Notes under the pieces: model-generated
The model's input: the letters and a program-made list of their open reading frames with translations, nothing else
Databases searched by the model: none
What the model was told of the DNA's origin: nothing
Translations under genes and position numbers: made by a program
Shown here: in pieces, positions 19,260 through 27,792 of the stretch
How the letters are laid out: each line of letters starts with the position of its first letter
Position numbering within the stretch: position 1 is the stretch's first letter
Source: AP-15 sp963737145
GTDB taxonomy: Bacteria > Pseudomonadota > Alphaproteobacteria > ATCC43930 > CGMCC-115725
Direction of reading: 5' to 3'
Length of the DNA stretch: 64,000 nucleotides
Assembly (NCBI GenBank): GCA_963737145.1
Contig: CAVTRO010000001.1
Span: forward strand, 1 to 64,000

Positions 19260-20471
19260 TCATTCGACGCCGTTCAACACGAAATCGAAGATGTCATAGT
19301 TGCGCAGCCGGCGGGCCGCGGCGATCTTGCGGTATTCGGGGTTCAGCGGCCGCGACAGGATGAACGGCACGATCTGCTCGCCGAGCCCGCCATGCGAGCG
19401 CAAGCGATGGCCGGCGAGCCCCGAAAGGTCGTGTTCCTCACGTGAGGCGCCGATCGCGGTGTTGGCGTCGCCGAGCACGACGAAGTCGCCCTCCCGGTCG
19501 AGCGGCAATTCGAAGCGCTGCGCGGCCTCTGCCGCGTCGAGCACCAGAGCCACCCCCGGCAATTCCGCGCTCGCCGCCATCAAAGCGGCAGTGTCCGCGG
19601 CCCCTTGGTCATAGACCCGGACGAACGACCCCAGGGCGCCGTGATGGCGCACGAACGGGTCGGTAATCGGGCAGATTACCCGCACCGCTGCGGCGCCAAA
19701 ACGGCGGTTGAGCTCATCTTCGAGGAAAATCACATTGGGCTCGCCATTCGGCCGCGCCTTGTCGTTCATGCCGTGGTCGGCGACGAGACCGACGACGGCC
19801 CCCAGTTCGACAAAGCGCCGCACCCGGTCGTCGATCGCCCGGTTGAACGCATTCGCTTCCGGCGCTCCCGGCGCGTGGGCGTGCTGGACGTAATCCGAGA
19901 GCGACAAATAGAGCAGCCGGGCCATGCCCCGCTCGAGGAGCGCGACCCCGGCGTCGAGCACGAACAGCGACAGATCCGCCGAATACATGTCGGGTTTGCC
20001 GCGCCCTACGAGCGCCTCGAACTCGGAGTCGGCAAATTCAGAGGAAAAGCAGATGCCGTCGAGGTTGCGTCCCAATAACCTGCGCAATTTGTCTTTGGCG
20101 GTAACCGCCGCCGTCCTGACGCCGGCGCGCGCCATCAGCGCCAGGATCGTGTCGCTGCGCATTAGGCCTTCGTCGGTCATCATAATCTCGCGACCGCTCT
20201 CGCGATCGAGGTAATAGTTGCCGGCAATGCCGTGCACCGAAGGCGGCGCCCCGGTCACGATCGAGACATTGTTCGGGTTGGTGAAGGTCGGCACCACGGC
20301 ATCCGCCGTTCCGACATAACCCTCCCGGTGGAAATCGCTCATTGTCGGAAAGATGCCGTCCGGAATGCCGCGCTCGAGATATTCGGGGTCGCACCCGTCC
20401 ACGCAGATGACCACCGTCGGCCGCTGCGGCTTCCGGTACCGCCTCCCGTTCAGCTCGATTGTCTCGGACAT
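19260..20471 (-). CDS. phnA: Phosphonoacetate hydrolase
   Basis: Zn-dependent alkaline-phosphatase-superfamily enzyme, 403 aa, that cleaves the C-P bond of phosphonoacetate to acetate and phosphate. Key features match PhnA: metal Asp in VICVDGCDPEYL (Asp25), nucleophile Thr64 in PTFTNPNNVS, and metal ligands in LSDYVQHAHAP, VADHGMNDK and RSHGGLGEQ. Length matches the family (about 400-420). In known pathways it acts after an aminoethylphosphonate transaminase and phosphonoacetaldehyde dehydrogenase; no PhnY-like dehydrogenase is visible here, only a class III aminotransferase at 11.6 kb. Another alkaline-phosphatase-fold hydrolase is the main alternative. Confidence 0.85.
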   Translation of the reverse strand: MSETIELNGRRYRKPQRPTVVICVDGCDPEYLERGIPDGIFPTMSDFHREGYVGTADAVVPTFTNPNNVSIVTGAPPSVHGIAGNYYLDRESGREIMMTDEGLMRSDTILALMARAGVRTAAVTAKDKLRRLLGRNLDGICFSSEFADSEFEALVGRGKPDMYSADLSLFVLDAGVALLERGMARLLYLSLSDYVQHAHAPGAPEANAFNRAIDDRVRRFVELGAVVGLVADHGMNDKARPNGEPNVIFLEDELNRRFGAAAVRVICPITDPFVRHHGALGSFVRVYDQGAADTAALMAASAELPGVALVLDAAEAAQRFELPLDREGDFVVLGDANTAIGASREEHDLSGLAGHRLRSHGGLGEQIVPFILSRPLNPEYRKIAAARRLRNYDIFDFVLNGVE

Positions 20472-20542
20472 GGTCAGATCGCTATCCGTTGTACGAGCTT
20501 ACTCCCCCGCCCCGCCTGCGGGTAGAGGCGACAGGCGGCGCA

Positions 20543-21355
20543 ATGACTAGCTCATCCTCCTCAACATACCGCGCGAGCGACGGGGCCGCCTACGAGCATT
20601 TTCTCGGGCGCTGGTCGCGGCGGCTCGCCGGGCCGTTTGCTGAGTTCGCGCGGCCAGCGGATTATAGCCGATCGCTGGATGTCGGGTGCGGCACCGGGAG
20701 CCTCGCCATCGCCTTGGCCGAACGCGGAGCGCCGGATCGAGTCGCCGCCATCGATATCGCCGCCCCTTATGTCGCATTCGCGCGGTCGAACAGGGGTGGC
20801 ACAGGCATCGGTTTTGCCGTCGGCGACGCCTGTCGCTTGCCCTACGCCGACGGCAAGTTTGCGGCCGCTCTGGCGCAGCTTTCGCTGAATTTCGTCCCGG
20901 ATGCGGCGCAGGCCGTGCGCGAGATGCGGCGGGTGGTGCAGCGGGGAGGCGTCGCCGCGGCAGCGGTATGGGACTTCCGCGGCGGGCTCGTGTTTCAGCG
21001 CCTCTTCTGGGATACCGCGGCCGGGCTCGACCCGGGCGCCGGGGCGGCGCGGGATCGGCTGTTCTCCGGCCCGCTCGCCCTGCCCGACGGGCTGCCGGCG
21101 CTGTGGCATGACGCCGGGTTCGCGGCGGTCGAGCGCGGCTCGATCACGATCCGCATGGAATACGCCGATTTCGCCGATTACTGGGAGCCGCTGCTCGGCG
21201 GTCAGGGGCCGGTCGGCGCCTATGTCGAAAGCTTGCCATCCGAGCGCCGCGCGCTGATCGAGGATCGCGTCCGCGCCGCCTTTCTCTCCGGTGCACCCGA
21301 CGGTCCGCGCTCGCTGGCAGCAACCGCATGGGCGGTGCGCGGAATCGTCCCCTGA
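20543..21355 (+). CDS. Class I SAM-dependent methyltransferase
   Basis: 270-aa protein with the Methyltransf_11 layout. SAM-binding motif I is SLDVGCGTGSLAIAL, the acidic motif II is AAIDIAAPYVAFAR, then GDACRLPYADGKF and the post-motif AVREMRRVVQRGG. The start at ATG 20543 lies 71 bp from the divergent phnA. The substrate cannot be inferred. The region after the core domain (about 180-270) is less conserved and probably sets substrate specificity. Confidence 0.88.
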   Translation: MTSSSSSTYRASDGAAYEHFLGRWSRRLAGPFAEFARPADYSRSLDVGCGTGSLAIALAERGAPDRVAAIDIAAPYVAFARSNRGGTGIGFAVGDACRLPYADGKFAAALAQLSLNFVPDAAQAVREMRRVVQRGGVAAAAVWDFRGGLVFQRLFWDTAAGLDPGAGAARDRLFSGPLALPDGLPALWHDAGFAAVERGSITIRMEYADFADYWEPLLGGQGPVGAYVESLPSERRALIEDRVRAAFLSGAPDGPRSLAATAWAVRGIVP

Positions 21356-21427
21356 TACAGCAATTTCGCCGGTGCGGCGGCGGCCAAACTGCTATCGTTA
21401 CGGCTTTCTGAACAAGGAGACATTCGC

Positions 21428-22184
21428 ATGAGCTCGAACGGAAAGGTCGCTCTCGTCACCGGCGGAGGGAGTGGGATTGGCAAGGCGGCAGCAATCGCGC
21501 TGGCGAAGGAGGGCTTTGCTGCGGTGATCGGCGGCCGGCGGGTCGACCGTTTGCAGGAGGTAGCGCACGAGATCGAGGGTTTCGGCGGGCAGGTCCTGGC
21601 GGTGCCGACCGATGTCACCGATCCCGCCTCGGTCAAGAATATCTTCGCCAAGACGAAGGAGCGGTTCGGTCGGCTCGATGTGCTGTTCAACAACGCCGGG
21701 TTTGGCGCCGCCGCGCCGATCGAAGAGCTGGCGTTCGAGCGCTGGAAGGCCGTCATCGACACGATCCTGACGGGCTCCTTCCTGTGCACGCAGGAGGCGT
21801 TCCGGATCATGAAGGATCAGCAGCCGATGGGCGGGCGGATCATCAACAACGGCTCGATCTCCGCGCATGCGCCGCGGCCCAATTCGGCCGCCTACACCTC
21901 GGCCAAGCACGCGATCACCGGCCTCACGAAATCGACCTCGCTCGACGGCCGCAAATACGACATCGCCTGCGGCCAGATCGACGTCGGCAACGCACTGACC
22001 GAGATGACCCAGCGCATGCAACGCGGCGTGCCGCAGGCCAATGGCACGGTCATCGAAGAGCCGACCATGGATGTGCAGAACGTTGCGCGCGCCGTCGTAC
22101 TTCATGGCGACCGTCACGCCCGAAGCCAATATCCAATTCCTGACCGTGATGGCGACAAAGATGCCGTTTGTCGGCCGCGGCTGA
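21428..22184 (+). CDS. Short-chain dehydrogenase/reductase, frameshifted near 3' end
   Basis: Classical SDR, about 251 aa after correction. Cofactor motif TGGGSGIG is at residues 11-18, NNAG is present, and the catalytic region reads NNGSISAHAPRP (Ser) and YTSAKHAITG (Tyr, Lys). The frame is lost at about 22100 by one extra base; the natural end resumes as MATVTPEANIQF... and MPFVGRG with a stop at 22184. The uncorrected frame runs on to 22240. Start ATG 21428 has AAGGAG upstream. The substrate is unknown. The 3' end overlaps the convergent permease gene. Confidence 0.88.
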
Positions 22185-22987
22185 GGCCTCACTCCTGCCT
22201 CTTCCTCGATCGCGCTTTCGTGCCAGTGGCGCAGCAATAGGCGCGAGAGGAGATCGAGCAACAGGTAGATCACGATGCCGGTCATTGAGAGCAGGAAGAG
22301 CGCGGCGAAGAGGCGCGGGATCGCGAGGCGATAGCCCGCTTCGAGGATGCGGAAGGCGAGGCCGGTCTCGGTGCCGCCGGTGCCGGCGACGAATTCCGCG
22401 ACAACCGCGCCAATCAGCGCGAGCCCGCCGCTGATCCTGAGGCCAGCGAGGAAATAGGGCAGCGCCGTCGGCAATTTCAGGTACCGCAATGTCTTGCCGG
22501 TCGAGGCGCCATAGAGCCGGAAAAGCGCCAGCAAATTGCGGTCGGCGCTGTTGAGCCCGACCGTCGTGTTCGCGACGACCGGGAAGAACGCGACGATCCA
22601 GGCGCAAACCAGAAGAGCGAGAAAAGGCTCGCGAACCCAGATGATGATCAGCGGCGCGATCGCGACGATCGGCGTCACCTGCAGGATCACCGCATAAGGA
22701 AAGAGGCTCAGCGCGAGGATGCGCGAGAGCGAAAACAGCAGCGCGATCCCGCCGCCGAGAATGGCCGCGGCCGCCAGTGCCGCCAGCGTGATGCGCAAGG
22801 TCACCAGCAGCGAGCCCATCAGGCTCGGCCCGTCGGTCCACAAGGTCTGTGCGATCAACAAAGGGCCAGGGAGGATGTACGGCGGTATGCCCTCGGCGCG
22901 GACGATGATTTCCCACAACGCGAGCAACGCCGTCCCGACGACCATGGGCGCGGCGATGCGCCATAAATGTAATGGCGGCGGGCGCAT
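22101..22987 (-). CDS. NitT/TauT-family ABC transporter permease
   Basis: Inner-membrane permease (BPD_transp_1) with about six helices; the EAA loop reads FRLYGASTGKTLRYLKLP. The start is ATG 22987. The uncorrected frame stays open to 21398, completely antisense to the SDR gene, which would give an implausible 529 aa. Family members end shortly after RHWHESA, near 22200. One way of removing the extra base that breaks the SDR near 22100 would also create a stop for the permease there, so I end it at about 22101; the exact stop is uncertain. It partners with the ATPase at 23154 and the NMT1-type binding protein at 23975. Confidence 0.82.
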
Positions 22988-23000
22988 TTTCGACTCGCGC

Positions 23001-23139
23001 CACCCTCACCCACCAAGCCTTGGAGGCTTGGTCCGCCCTCTCCCGCAGTGCAGGAGAGGAGCTTGGAGTTGCATACGCTCTAGCCCCTCTCCCGCTTTGC
23101 GGGAGAGGGGGCCGAGCGAAGCGAGGCGGGTGAGGGTGA
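23001..23139. repeat. Palindromic intergenic repeat, type B
   Basis: Element of about 139 bp between the ATPase and permease genes, bounded by inverted CACCCTCACC and GGGTGAGGGTG. It contains a perfect 8-bp hairpin (CCAAGCCT/AGGCTTGG, 23013-23031) and a perfect 12-bp hairpin with a TTT loop (CCCCTCTCCCGC/GCGGGAGAGGGG, 23084-23110). Elements of this pattern are familiar in rhizobial genomes. A 12-bp GC stem inside an operon should reduce transcription into the permease gene or stabilise upstream mRNA. Confidence 0.85.
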
Positions 23140-23153
23140 CGGTGACGGTCATG

Positions 23154-23882
23154 TCACTGTGACCGGCCAACCGCCATCGCGTTCGCGAGCTGCTCCGATA
23201 TCGTCGCGCAGAGCGCGGCGTAATGCGGGGAGGTGCGCAGCGTGCGCTCGCGCGGCCGCGGCAGCTCGATCGGCAATTCGGTGACGATGTGGCCGGGCCG
23301 CGGCGTCATCACGGCGATGCGGGTCGACAGATAGACCAATTCGAAGACGCTGTGGGTGACGAACACGACAGTTGGCCGGCGGCTCTCCCACAGGCGCATG
23401 AGATCGTCGTTGAGCGCCATCCGGGTGATCTCGTCGAGCGCGGCGAAGGGCTCGTCCAGCAGCAGCAAGTCGGGATCGGTGACGAGCGCGCGGGCGATCG
23501 AGACGCGCATGCGCATGCCGCCGGAAAGCTGCCGCGGATAGGCCCGCTCGAACCCGGCGAGACCGACGGATCGGATCTCCGCGCCGGCCCGCTCGCGCTC
23601 TCTGGGCCCGATGCGTCCGGCGAGACGGAAGGGCAGCAGCACATTGTCTGTGACAGTGCTCCACGGCATCAGGGTCGGGTCCTGGAACACGAAGCCGATC
23701 CGCCCAGCTGGGATATGTCCGGCGCGGTCCGTCTCGAGCGACAGGCGGCGGACTCCGGAACTCGGCTCGCTGAGCCCGGCAATGATGCGCAACAACGTGC
23801 TCTTGCCGCAGCCGGAAGGGCCGAGCAGGCTCAAAAACTCGCCGCGATGAATGTCGAGATCGATCCCGTCGAGCGCCGTCAC
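23154..23882 (-). CDS. NitT/TauT-family ABC transporter ATP-binding protein
   Basis: ATPase with Walker A LGPSGCGKST, signature LSGGMRMRVSIARAL, Walker B LLLLDEPFAALDE and switch FVTHSVFEL. The first usable GTG/ATG/TTG is the GTG at 23882, but the coding pattern (VTLRAVGKRFASG, the first ABC beta strand) continues upstream in frame. The only plausible true start is a CTG at 23978 that overlaps the binding-protein stop as CTGA, mimicking ATGA coupling; the native protein is then about 274 aa. It belongs to the importer with 23975-24964 and 22101-22987. Confidence 0.88.
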   Translation of the reverse strand: MTALDGIDLDIHRGEFLSLLGPSGCGKSTLLRIIAGLSEPSSGVRRLSLETDRAGHIPAGRIGFVFQDPTLMPWSTVTDNVLLPFRLAGRIGPRERERAGAEIRSVGLAGFERAYPRQLSGGMRMRVSIARALVTDPDLLLLDEPFAALDEITRMALNDDLMRLWESRRPTVVFVTHSVFELVYLSTRIAVMTPRPGHIVTELPIELPRPRERTLRTSPHYAALCATISEQLANAMAVGRSQ

Positions 23883-23974
23883 CCCTGAAGCAAAACGCTT
23901 GCCGACGGCCCGCAGCGTGACGAGCGGATTCGCTGCTGGGGATTGCGCCAGCAGGCCCGGGGACAGCGTGTCCG

Positions 23975-24964
23975 TCAGGGCTTCATGCCTACTTTCTTGT
24001 CGACGAACTGCAATGTGAAGGCCTTGCGGAAGTCGAGATCCTTGGGGTAGATGCCGGCATTCGCCATCGTTTCGAAGAACTCGCGCCAGCGCGTCTCGGT
24101 CATCGCCCCGATGCCGCTCGTCTTGGCGTCGCCGCTGTCGACGATACCGTATTCCTTGATCTTGGCGATGCCATAAGCCAGCAATGCGTCGGTCATTTCC
24201 GGATTGTCTCGTTTGATCAGCGCGTTGGCCGGCGCCGGATCGCCATAGAGATAGCTGTACCAGCCCTCGATGCTGGCATCGACAAAGCGCTGCACGAGAT
24301 CGGGGTTTTGACGCACCAGCTTGTCGGAGGTCTGAATCAGCGATCCATAGCTCGAATACCCGGCGTCGGCCAGCAACATGACAACCGGCTTTACCCCTTG
24401 GGATTCGATCGTGAACGGCTCGCTCGACAGATAGCCCTGCTGAATCGCTTTGGGATCGGCAAGGAAAGGCGCGACGCTGAACGTGTAGGGCCTGATCTGG
24501 TCGTCGGTGTAGCCAAACTTGCTCTTGAGGAAAACCCAGCTGGTGATGCGGGTATCCGAGCCGATCATGATCGGCTTGCCTTTGAGCGCGGCGAGACTGT
24601 CATTGCCCTGCCCGGGATGGGCGATCAGCACCGAGGGGTCCTTCTGAAAAATGGCCGCGACCGCAACCAGCGGGATGTTTTCCTGCACGAAATTTAGCGG
24701 GATAAAGGAGTTTGGCGCGAGGTTGAAGTCGAGCCGGCCGGCGGCGAGCAGTTGCGCATGGTTGACCTGCGGTCCGCCCTGCCGCAACGTCACTTCGAGG
24801 CCGTGCTGCCGGTAAATCCCCGTGGCGATGGCCTGGTAATACCCGCCATGCTCGGCTTCCGCTTTCCAATCCGTGCCAAAGGTGATGGTTTCCGCGGCTA
24901 TCCCGCCGCACGCCAGCGCGAGACTGACCGCCACACACATAAAGCCCTCGATCAGAACCCGCAT
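23975..24964 (-). CDS. NMT1/THI5-like ABC transporter substrate-binding protein
   Basis: 329-aa periplasmic binding protein of the NMT1/ThiY (SsuA-like) family. The ATG at 24964 gives a signal peptide (MRVLIEGFMC..., cleavage near GIAAET). The mature start TITFGTDWKAEAEHGGYYQ closely resembles ThiY-type proteins that bind pyrimidine precursors of thiamine (for example formylaminopyrimidine). Further along are GGPQVNHAQLLAAGRLDF and the anion-loop-like SDTRITSW. First gene of its operon, divergent from the universal stress gene. Pyrimidine is the most likely ligand but a nitrate or sulfonate-type compound cannot be excluded. Confidence 0.87.
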   Translation of the reverse strand: MRVLIEGFMCVAVSLALACGGIAAETITFGTDWKAEAEHGGYYQAIATGIYRQHGLEVTLRQGGPQVNHAQLLAAGRLDFNLAPNSFIPLNFVQENIPLVAVAAIFQKDPSVLIAHPGQGNDSLAALKGKPIMIGSDTRITSWVFLKSKFGYTDDQIRPYTFSVAPFLADPKAIQQGYLSSEPFTIESQGVKPVVMLLADAGYSSYGSLIQTSDKLVRQNPDLVQRFVDASIEGWYSYLYGDPAPANALIKRDNPEMTDALLAYGIAKIKEYGIVDSGDAKTSGIGAMTETRWREFFETMANAGIYPKDLDFRKAFTLQFVDKKVGMKP

Positions 24965-25116
24965 TCCCGCCAACTCCGATTGCCGCGCGCCCGCAAGTCT
25001 AGACGCAGGCACGCCGGCCGTCACCCCCGGCTGCTCTCGCAATGCATGATACGATCGTGTATAGTTTGCTAAACACCCTGCTCCGATCGGGGCCGGCGAG
25101 GGCAGTGGAGCGCGCG

Positions 25117-25971
25117 ATGAAGAATTTGCTGACCGTAGTCGGCGACGGCAATGCCGGGCCGGTTCTCGACACCGCGCTGATGGCGGCACAACGGTTCAAC
25201 AGTCATCTCGTCGGGTTGCATAGCCTCACGACCGAATACGCGGTGGTGTTCGGCGGCGAGATGGGGTTTTCGATCTCGTCGGAAGTTGATCGCACCCTCG
25301 AGCGCGAGGGCCACGAGCGCCGCGACCAGGCGCGCCGGCTGTTTCGCGACTTCATGAATGCAAAAGGCGTCCCGCTCGATCCGGTGCCGGTAGGACATAA
25401 CGGCCCGAGCGCCTCTTGGCGCGAGGAGGACGGGCGCCAGAACGCTGTCGTCGGGATGATCGGCCGGGTCTTTGATCTGATCGTCGTCGAGCAGCCGGAA
25501 AAGCTCGCCTCGATCGCCGAGGCCACGCTTGAGGATGCCCTGTTCGAGAGCGGCCGCCCCGTTATGATGGTGCCAAAGCGCAGCCTGCCGACCTTGGGCG
25601 AGGTCGTCGCGATCGCGTGGAACGGCAGCACCGAGACCGCCGTGACGGTGGCGATGGGAATGCCTTTCCTCAAGCTGGCGCGCAAGGTCGTCATCGTCAC
25701 GGTAGGCCCGCAACACATGCCTGAGCCGGGCCCCGAAGGCGAAGAACTGGCGCGTGCGCTCGAACGGCACGGCATGGATGTCAGCGTCCGCACGGCCTAT
25801 GGCCGGCAGAAGGCCCAGGGCAACTCGTTCCTGAAGGAAGCGACGGCAGCCGGTGCCGATCTCCTGCTGAAGGGCGCTTACACGCAGAGCCGCATTCGTC
25901 AGATGATCTTCGGCGGCGGCACCCGGCATATCATCATGGAAGCGCAGCTCCCGGTGCTGATGGCGCGCTGA
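25117..25971 (+). CDS. Universal stress protein family, tandem UspA-like
   Basis: 284-aa cytoplasmic protein with two Usp-like halves. The first begins MKNLLTVVGDGNAGP, the second around GEVVAIAWNGSTETAVTVA. The ATP-type signature near the C-terminus is GADLLLKGAYTQSRIRQMIFGGGTR, close to the G-2x-G-9x-G pattern. I chose ATG 25117 rather than the longer frame from 25042, whose extension is not family-like. Stand-alone gene, divergent from the NMT1-type operon. The family answers to energy or oxidative stress; the specific trigger is unknown. Confidence 0.88.
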   Translation: MKNLLTVVGDGNAGPVLDTALMAAQRFNSHLVGLHSLTTEYAVVFGGEMGFSISSEVDRTLEREGHERRDQARRLFRDFMNAKGVPLDPVPVGHNGPSASWREEDGRQNAVVGMIGRVFDLIVVEQPEKLASIAEATLEDALFESGRPVMMVPKRSLPTLGEVVAIAWNGSTETAVTVAMGMPFLKLARKVVIVTVGPQHMPEPGPEGEELARALERHGMDVSVRTAYGRQKAQGNSFLKEATAAGADLLLKGAYTQSRIRQMIFGGGTRHIIMEAQLPVLMAR

Positions 25972-26039
25972 GCTGCCCCGTCCGATGCAGGAAGCGTCGC
26001 GGAACCGGGCGCCGCGCCAGCTTGTTCGCTTTCTTAGTA

Positions 26040-26335
26040 TTGGCGAATGAGGAATCAAATAAATACCAAGACTTCAAAAAGCCGAGCAAAAAAGCGAAGG
26101 TGAAGGAAACAAGACTGCGGCTCGGCAATACAACAAGGCACAGCGGCAATTCGTGCGCTCTGGAAAGCTCGACGAACAGGCCAGCGCGGCGGAAAAGGCG
26201 CTCGACAGCGCCGAACGCAGTGAACTCGAACATGCAGAGCTTGTCGGCAAGAGCCACGCAGCCGGCCCAAGGTCGCTGCGATGCGGCACCGACGAGTTTA
26301 GCGGGTTATTTAACCGGCTTGGCGGATCGGGGTGA
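26040..26335 (+). CDS. Small charged hypothetical protein, frameshifted
   Basis: Two adjacent frames look like one coding gene of about 98 aa. The upstream part ends FKKPSKKAKVKE; after one missing base near 26112 the next frame continues KTARQYNKAQRQFVR, SGKLDEQASAAEKALDS and ERSELEHAELVGKSHA. The repeated Ala/Glu/Lys pattern is strongly helical and typical of a real small cytoplasmic protein. The start is uncertain: a TTG near 26040 is one option and no good ribosome site is seen. Its 3' end overlaps the convergent sulfotransferase by about 30 bp. Function unknown. Confidence 0.55.
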
Positions 26336-27601
26336 GGTGAGAACCGGCGACGCCGATCCCCTCTGCGGCGGCGATCGCCTCTGCGGTTCCGGCTGAATGC
26401 CGAAATGCGCCATATATCTCGCGTAACGCTCACGCTCGAGTGCGGCTTCGAGACCATATTCTTCGAGCCGGGAGCCGTGCACGCCGTAGCCGCCGTTCGG
26501 CTTCGCCTCGACCAGGCGACCGATCCGCGCCGCCGCGTCTGGGTGCAGCGTTTCGCCGAAATGAGCATACAGCGCCGCCACGGTGCCGACCGGGTCCCGA
26601 ACCAGATCAAGGTACTGCACGTGAAAGATCGGCTCCGCGAAGCGCTGCTCTTGCGCGGCGGAAATCATCAGTTCGGTCGCCGCCAGCCAGCGATCACTGT
26701 CCTGACGTCCGATCTCGGCCTTGTCGATGCTGCGGGTGAATGGCCGCCTCAGGGTCTCGGTCAGCCGCGCAACCGACAACAAGACCGCGAGCGGGTCGCG
26801 ATGCACGAAAACCAGGCGCGCGTCCGGATAGACCGCCCTTATCGCCTCTAGTGCGAAGACATGGTCGGGGCATTTCAGCACCCAGCGCCCGCCAGGCGCC
26901 GTCTGATGCTGAAGGTGCTGCAGAAAGCGTTTGTGAAAGCGATAGGCATCGAGATGTCCGGTTTCGTCGAGCCAATGCCGGTAGCTCGGAATACGGTACG
27001 TCGTGTCGAAGCGCAGGCTGGAAAAAACATGAGCGGTGATCTCGGAGCATTCCTGAGGCGAGCCCGCATCGATCGGATGCATACGGCGGAAATCCGGCGC
27101 CAGCAGGCCGAAGAGCCGCAGCTGGCGGGCGACCCGCAGCGCCCGGCGATCACGCCCCGATTTGGAATTTCTCGGCGGATAGGGGTGGATCAGCTGCCAC
27201 ACGCGCGGCACCAGATTGGCAGGATCCTCGGCCAACAAGCTGTGCAGAAAAGTCGTGCCCGAGCGGGGCAGCCCGGAGATGAAGATCGGCCGGTTTATCG
27301 GTCGATCGAGGATTTCCGGCGCCCTCTGCTCTTCGTCATATAGCCGGAGCAGGTTCGACAGGAAACGCACCACATCCCAGCGGGTCGCGATCCGCCCGAA
27401 GAGGCTTAAATTTCCCTCCTCGTAACAGGCGCGCAGGAATGTTTGCAGCGGATCGAGGAAAGCCGTTTCGCCAAACTCCGTCAGCCCGGTGCGGCGGCGC
27501 GCCAGAGCGATCAGCTGATCGGCGCTCAGCGGTTCGCGCAAGGGCGCAAACGCATCGCCCAGCGTATCAGCGGTCTGCAATAGAGCGGATATTGGCAGCA
27601 T
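26306..27601 (-). CDS. Sulfotransferase family protein
   Basis: PAPS-dependent sulfotransferase (Sulfotransfer_3-like), about 431 aa. The 5'-phosphosulfate loop is IFISGLPRSGTTFLHSLL and the 3'-phosphate site is LVFVHRDPLAVLLSVARL; the downstream KCPDHVFALEAI is also conserved. The ATG at 27601 has GGAAGG six bases upstream; the longer TTG form from 27619 is less likely. The acceptor is unknown (glycan, lipid or small metabolite). The last 30 residues are low-complexity (Pro/Arg/Ser) and overlap the convergent small gene. No PAPS-synthesis genes lie nearby. Confidence 0.88.
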   Translation of the reverse strand: MLPISALLQTADTLGDAFAPLREPLSADQLIALARRRTGLTEFGETAFLDPLQTFLRACYEEGNLSLFGRIATRWDVVRFLSNLLRLYDEEQRAPEILDRPINRPIFISGLPRSGTTFLHSLLAEDPANLVPRVWQLIHPYPPRNSKSGRDRRALRVARQLRLFGLLAPDFRRMHPIDAGSPQECSEITAHVFSSLRFDTTYRIPSYRHWLDETGHLDAYRFHKRFLQHLQHQTAPGGRWVLKCPDHVFALEAIRAVYPDARLVFVHRDPLAVLLSVARLTETLRRPFTRSIDKAEIGRQDSDRWLAATELMISAAQEQRFAEPIFHVQYLDLVRDPVGTVAALYAHFGETLHPDAAARIGRLVEAKPNGGYGVHGSRLEEYGLEAALERERYARYMAHFGIQPEPQRRSPPQRGSASPVLTSPRSAKPVK

Positions 27602-27792
27602 CGTGGACCTTCCGGCCAAACACGCCTAAACGGCGCCGGATTTGCGAGAGTTCCAGCTATGTATGTGATTCCAAGCTGATAACGATGCGACCGAAACTCG
27701 CGGCAGTCCTGCTGCTAACGCCGGGGATTGTGCGTCCCGTCCAGCGCAATCATCCCCGCGGGACGCTGCTGCGCAAGCGCGGCGGCCAAGCC

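Noticed and set aside
21398..22100. C-terminal extension of the permease frame
   Set aside because: Antisense to the SDR catalytic core and not conserved in the permease family; best explained by an indel near 22100.
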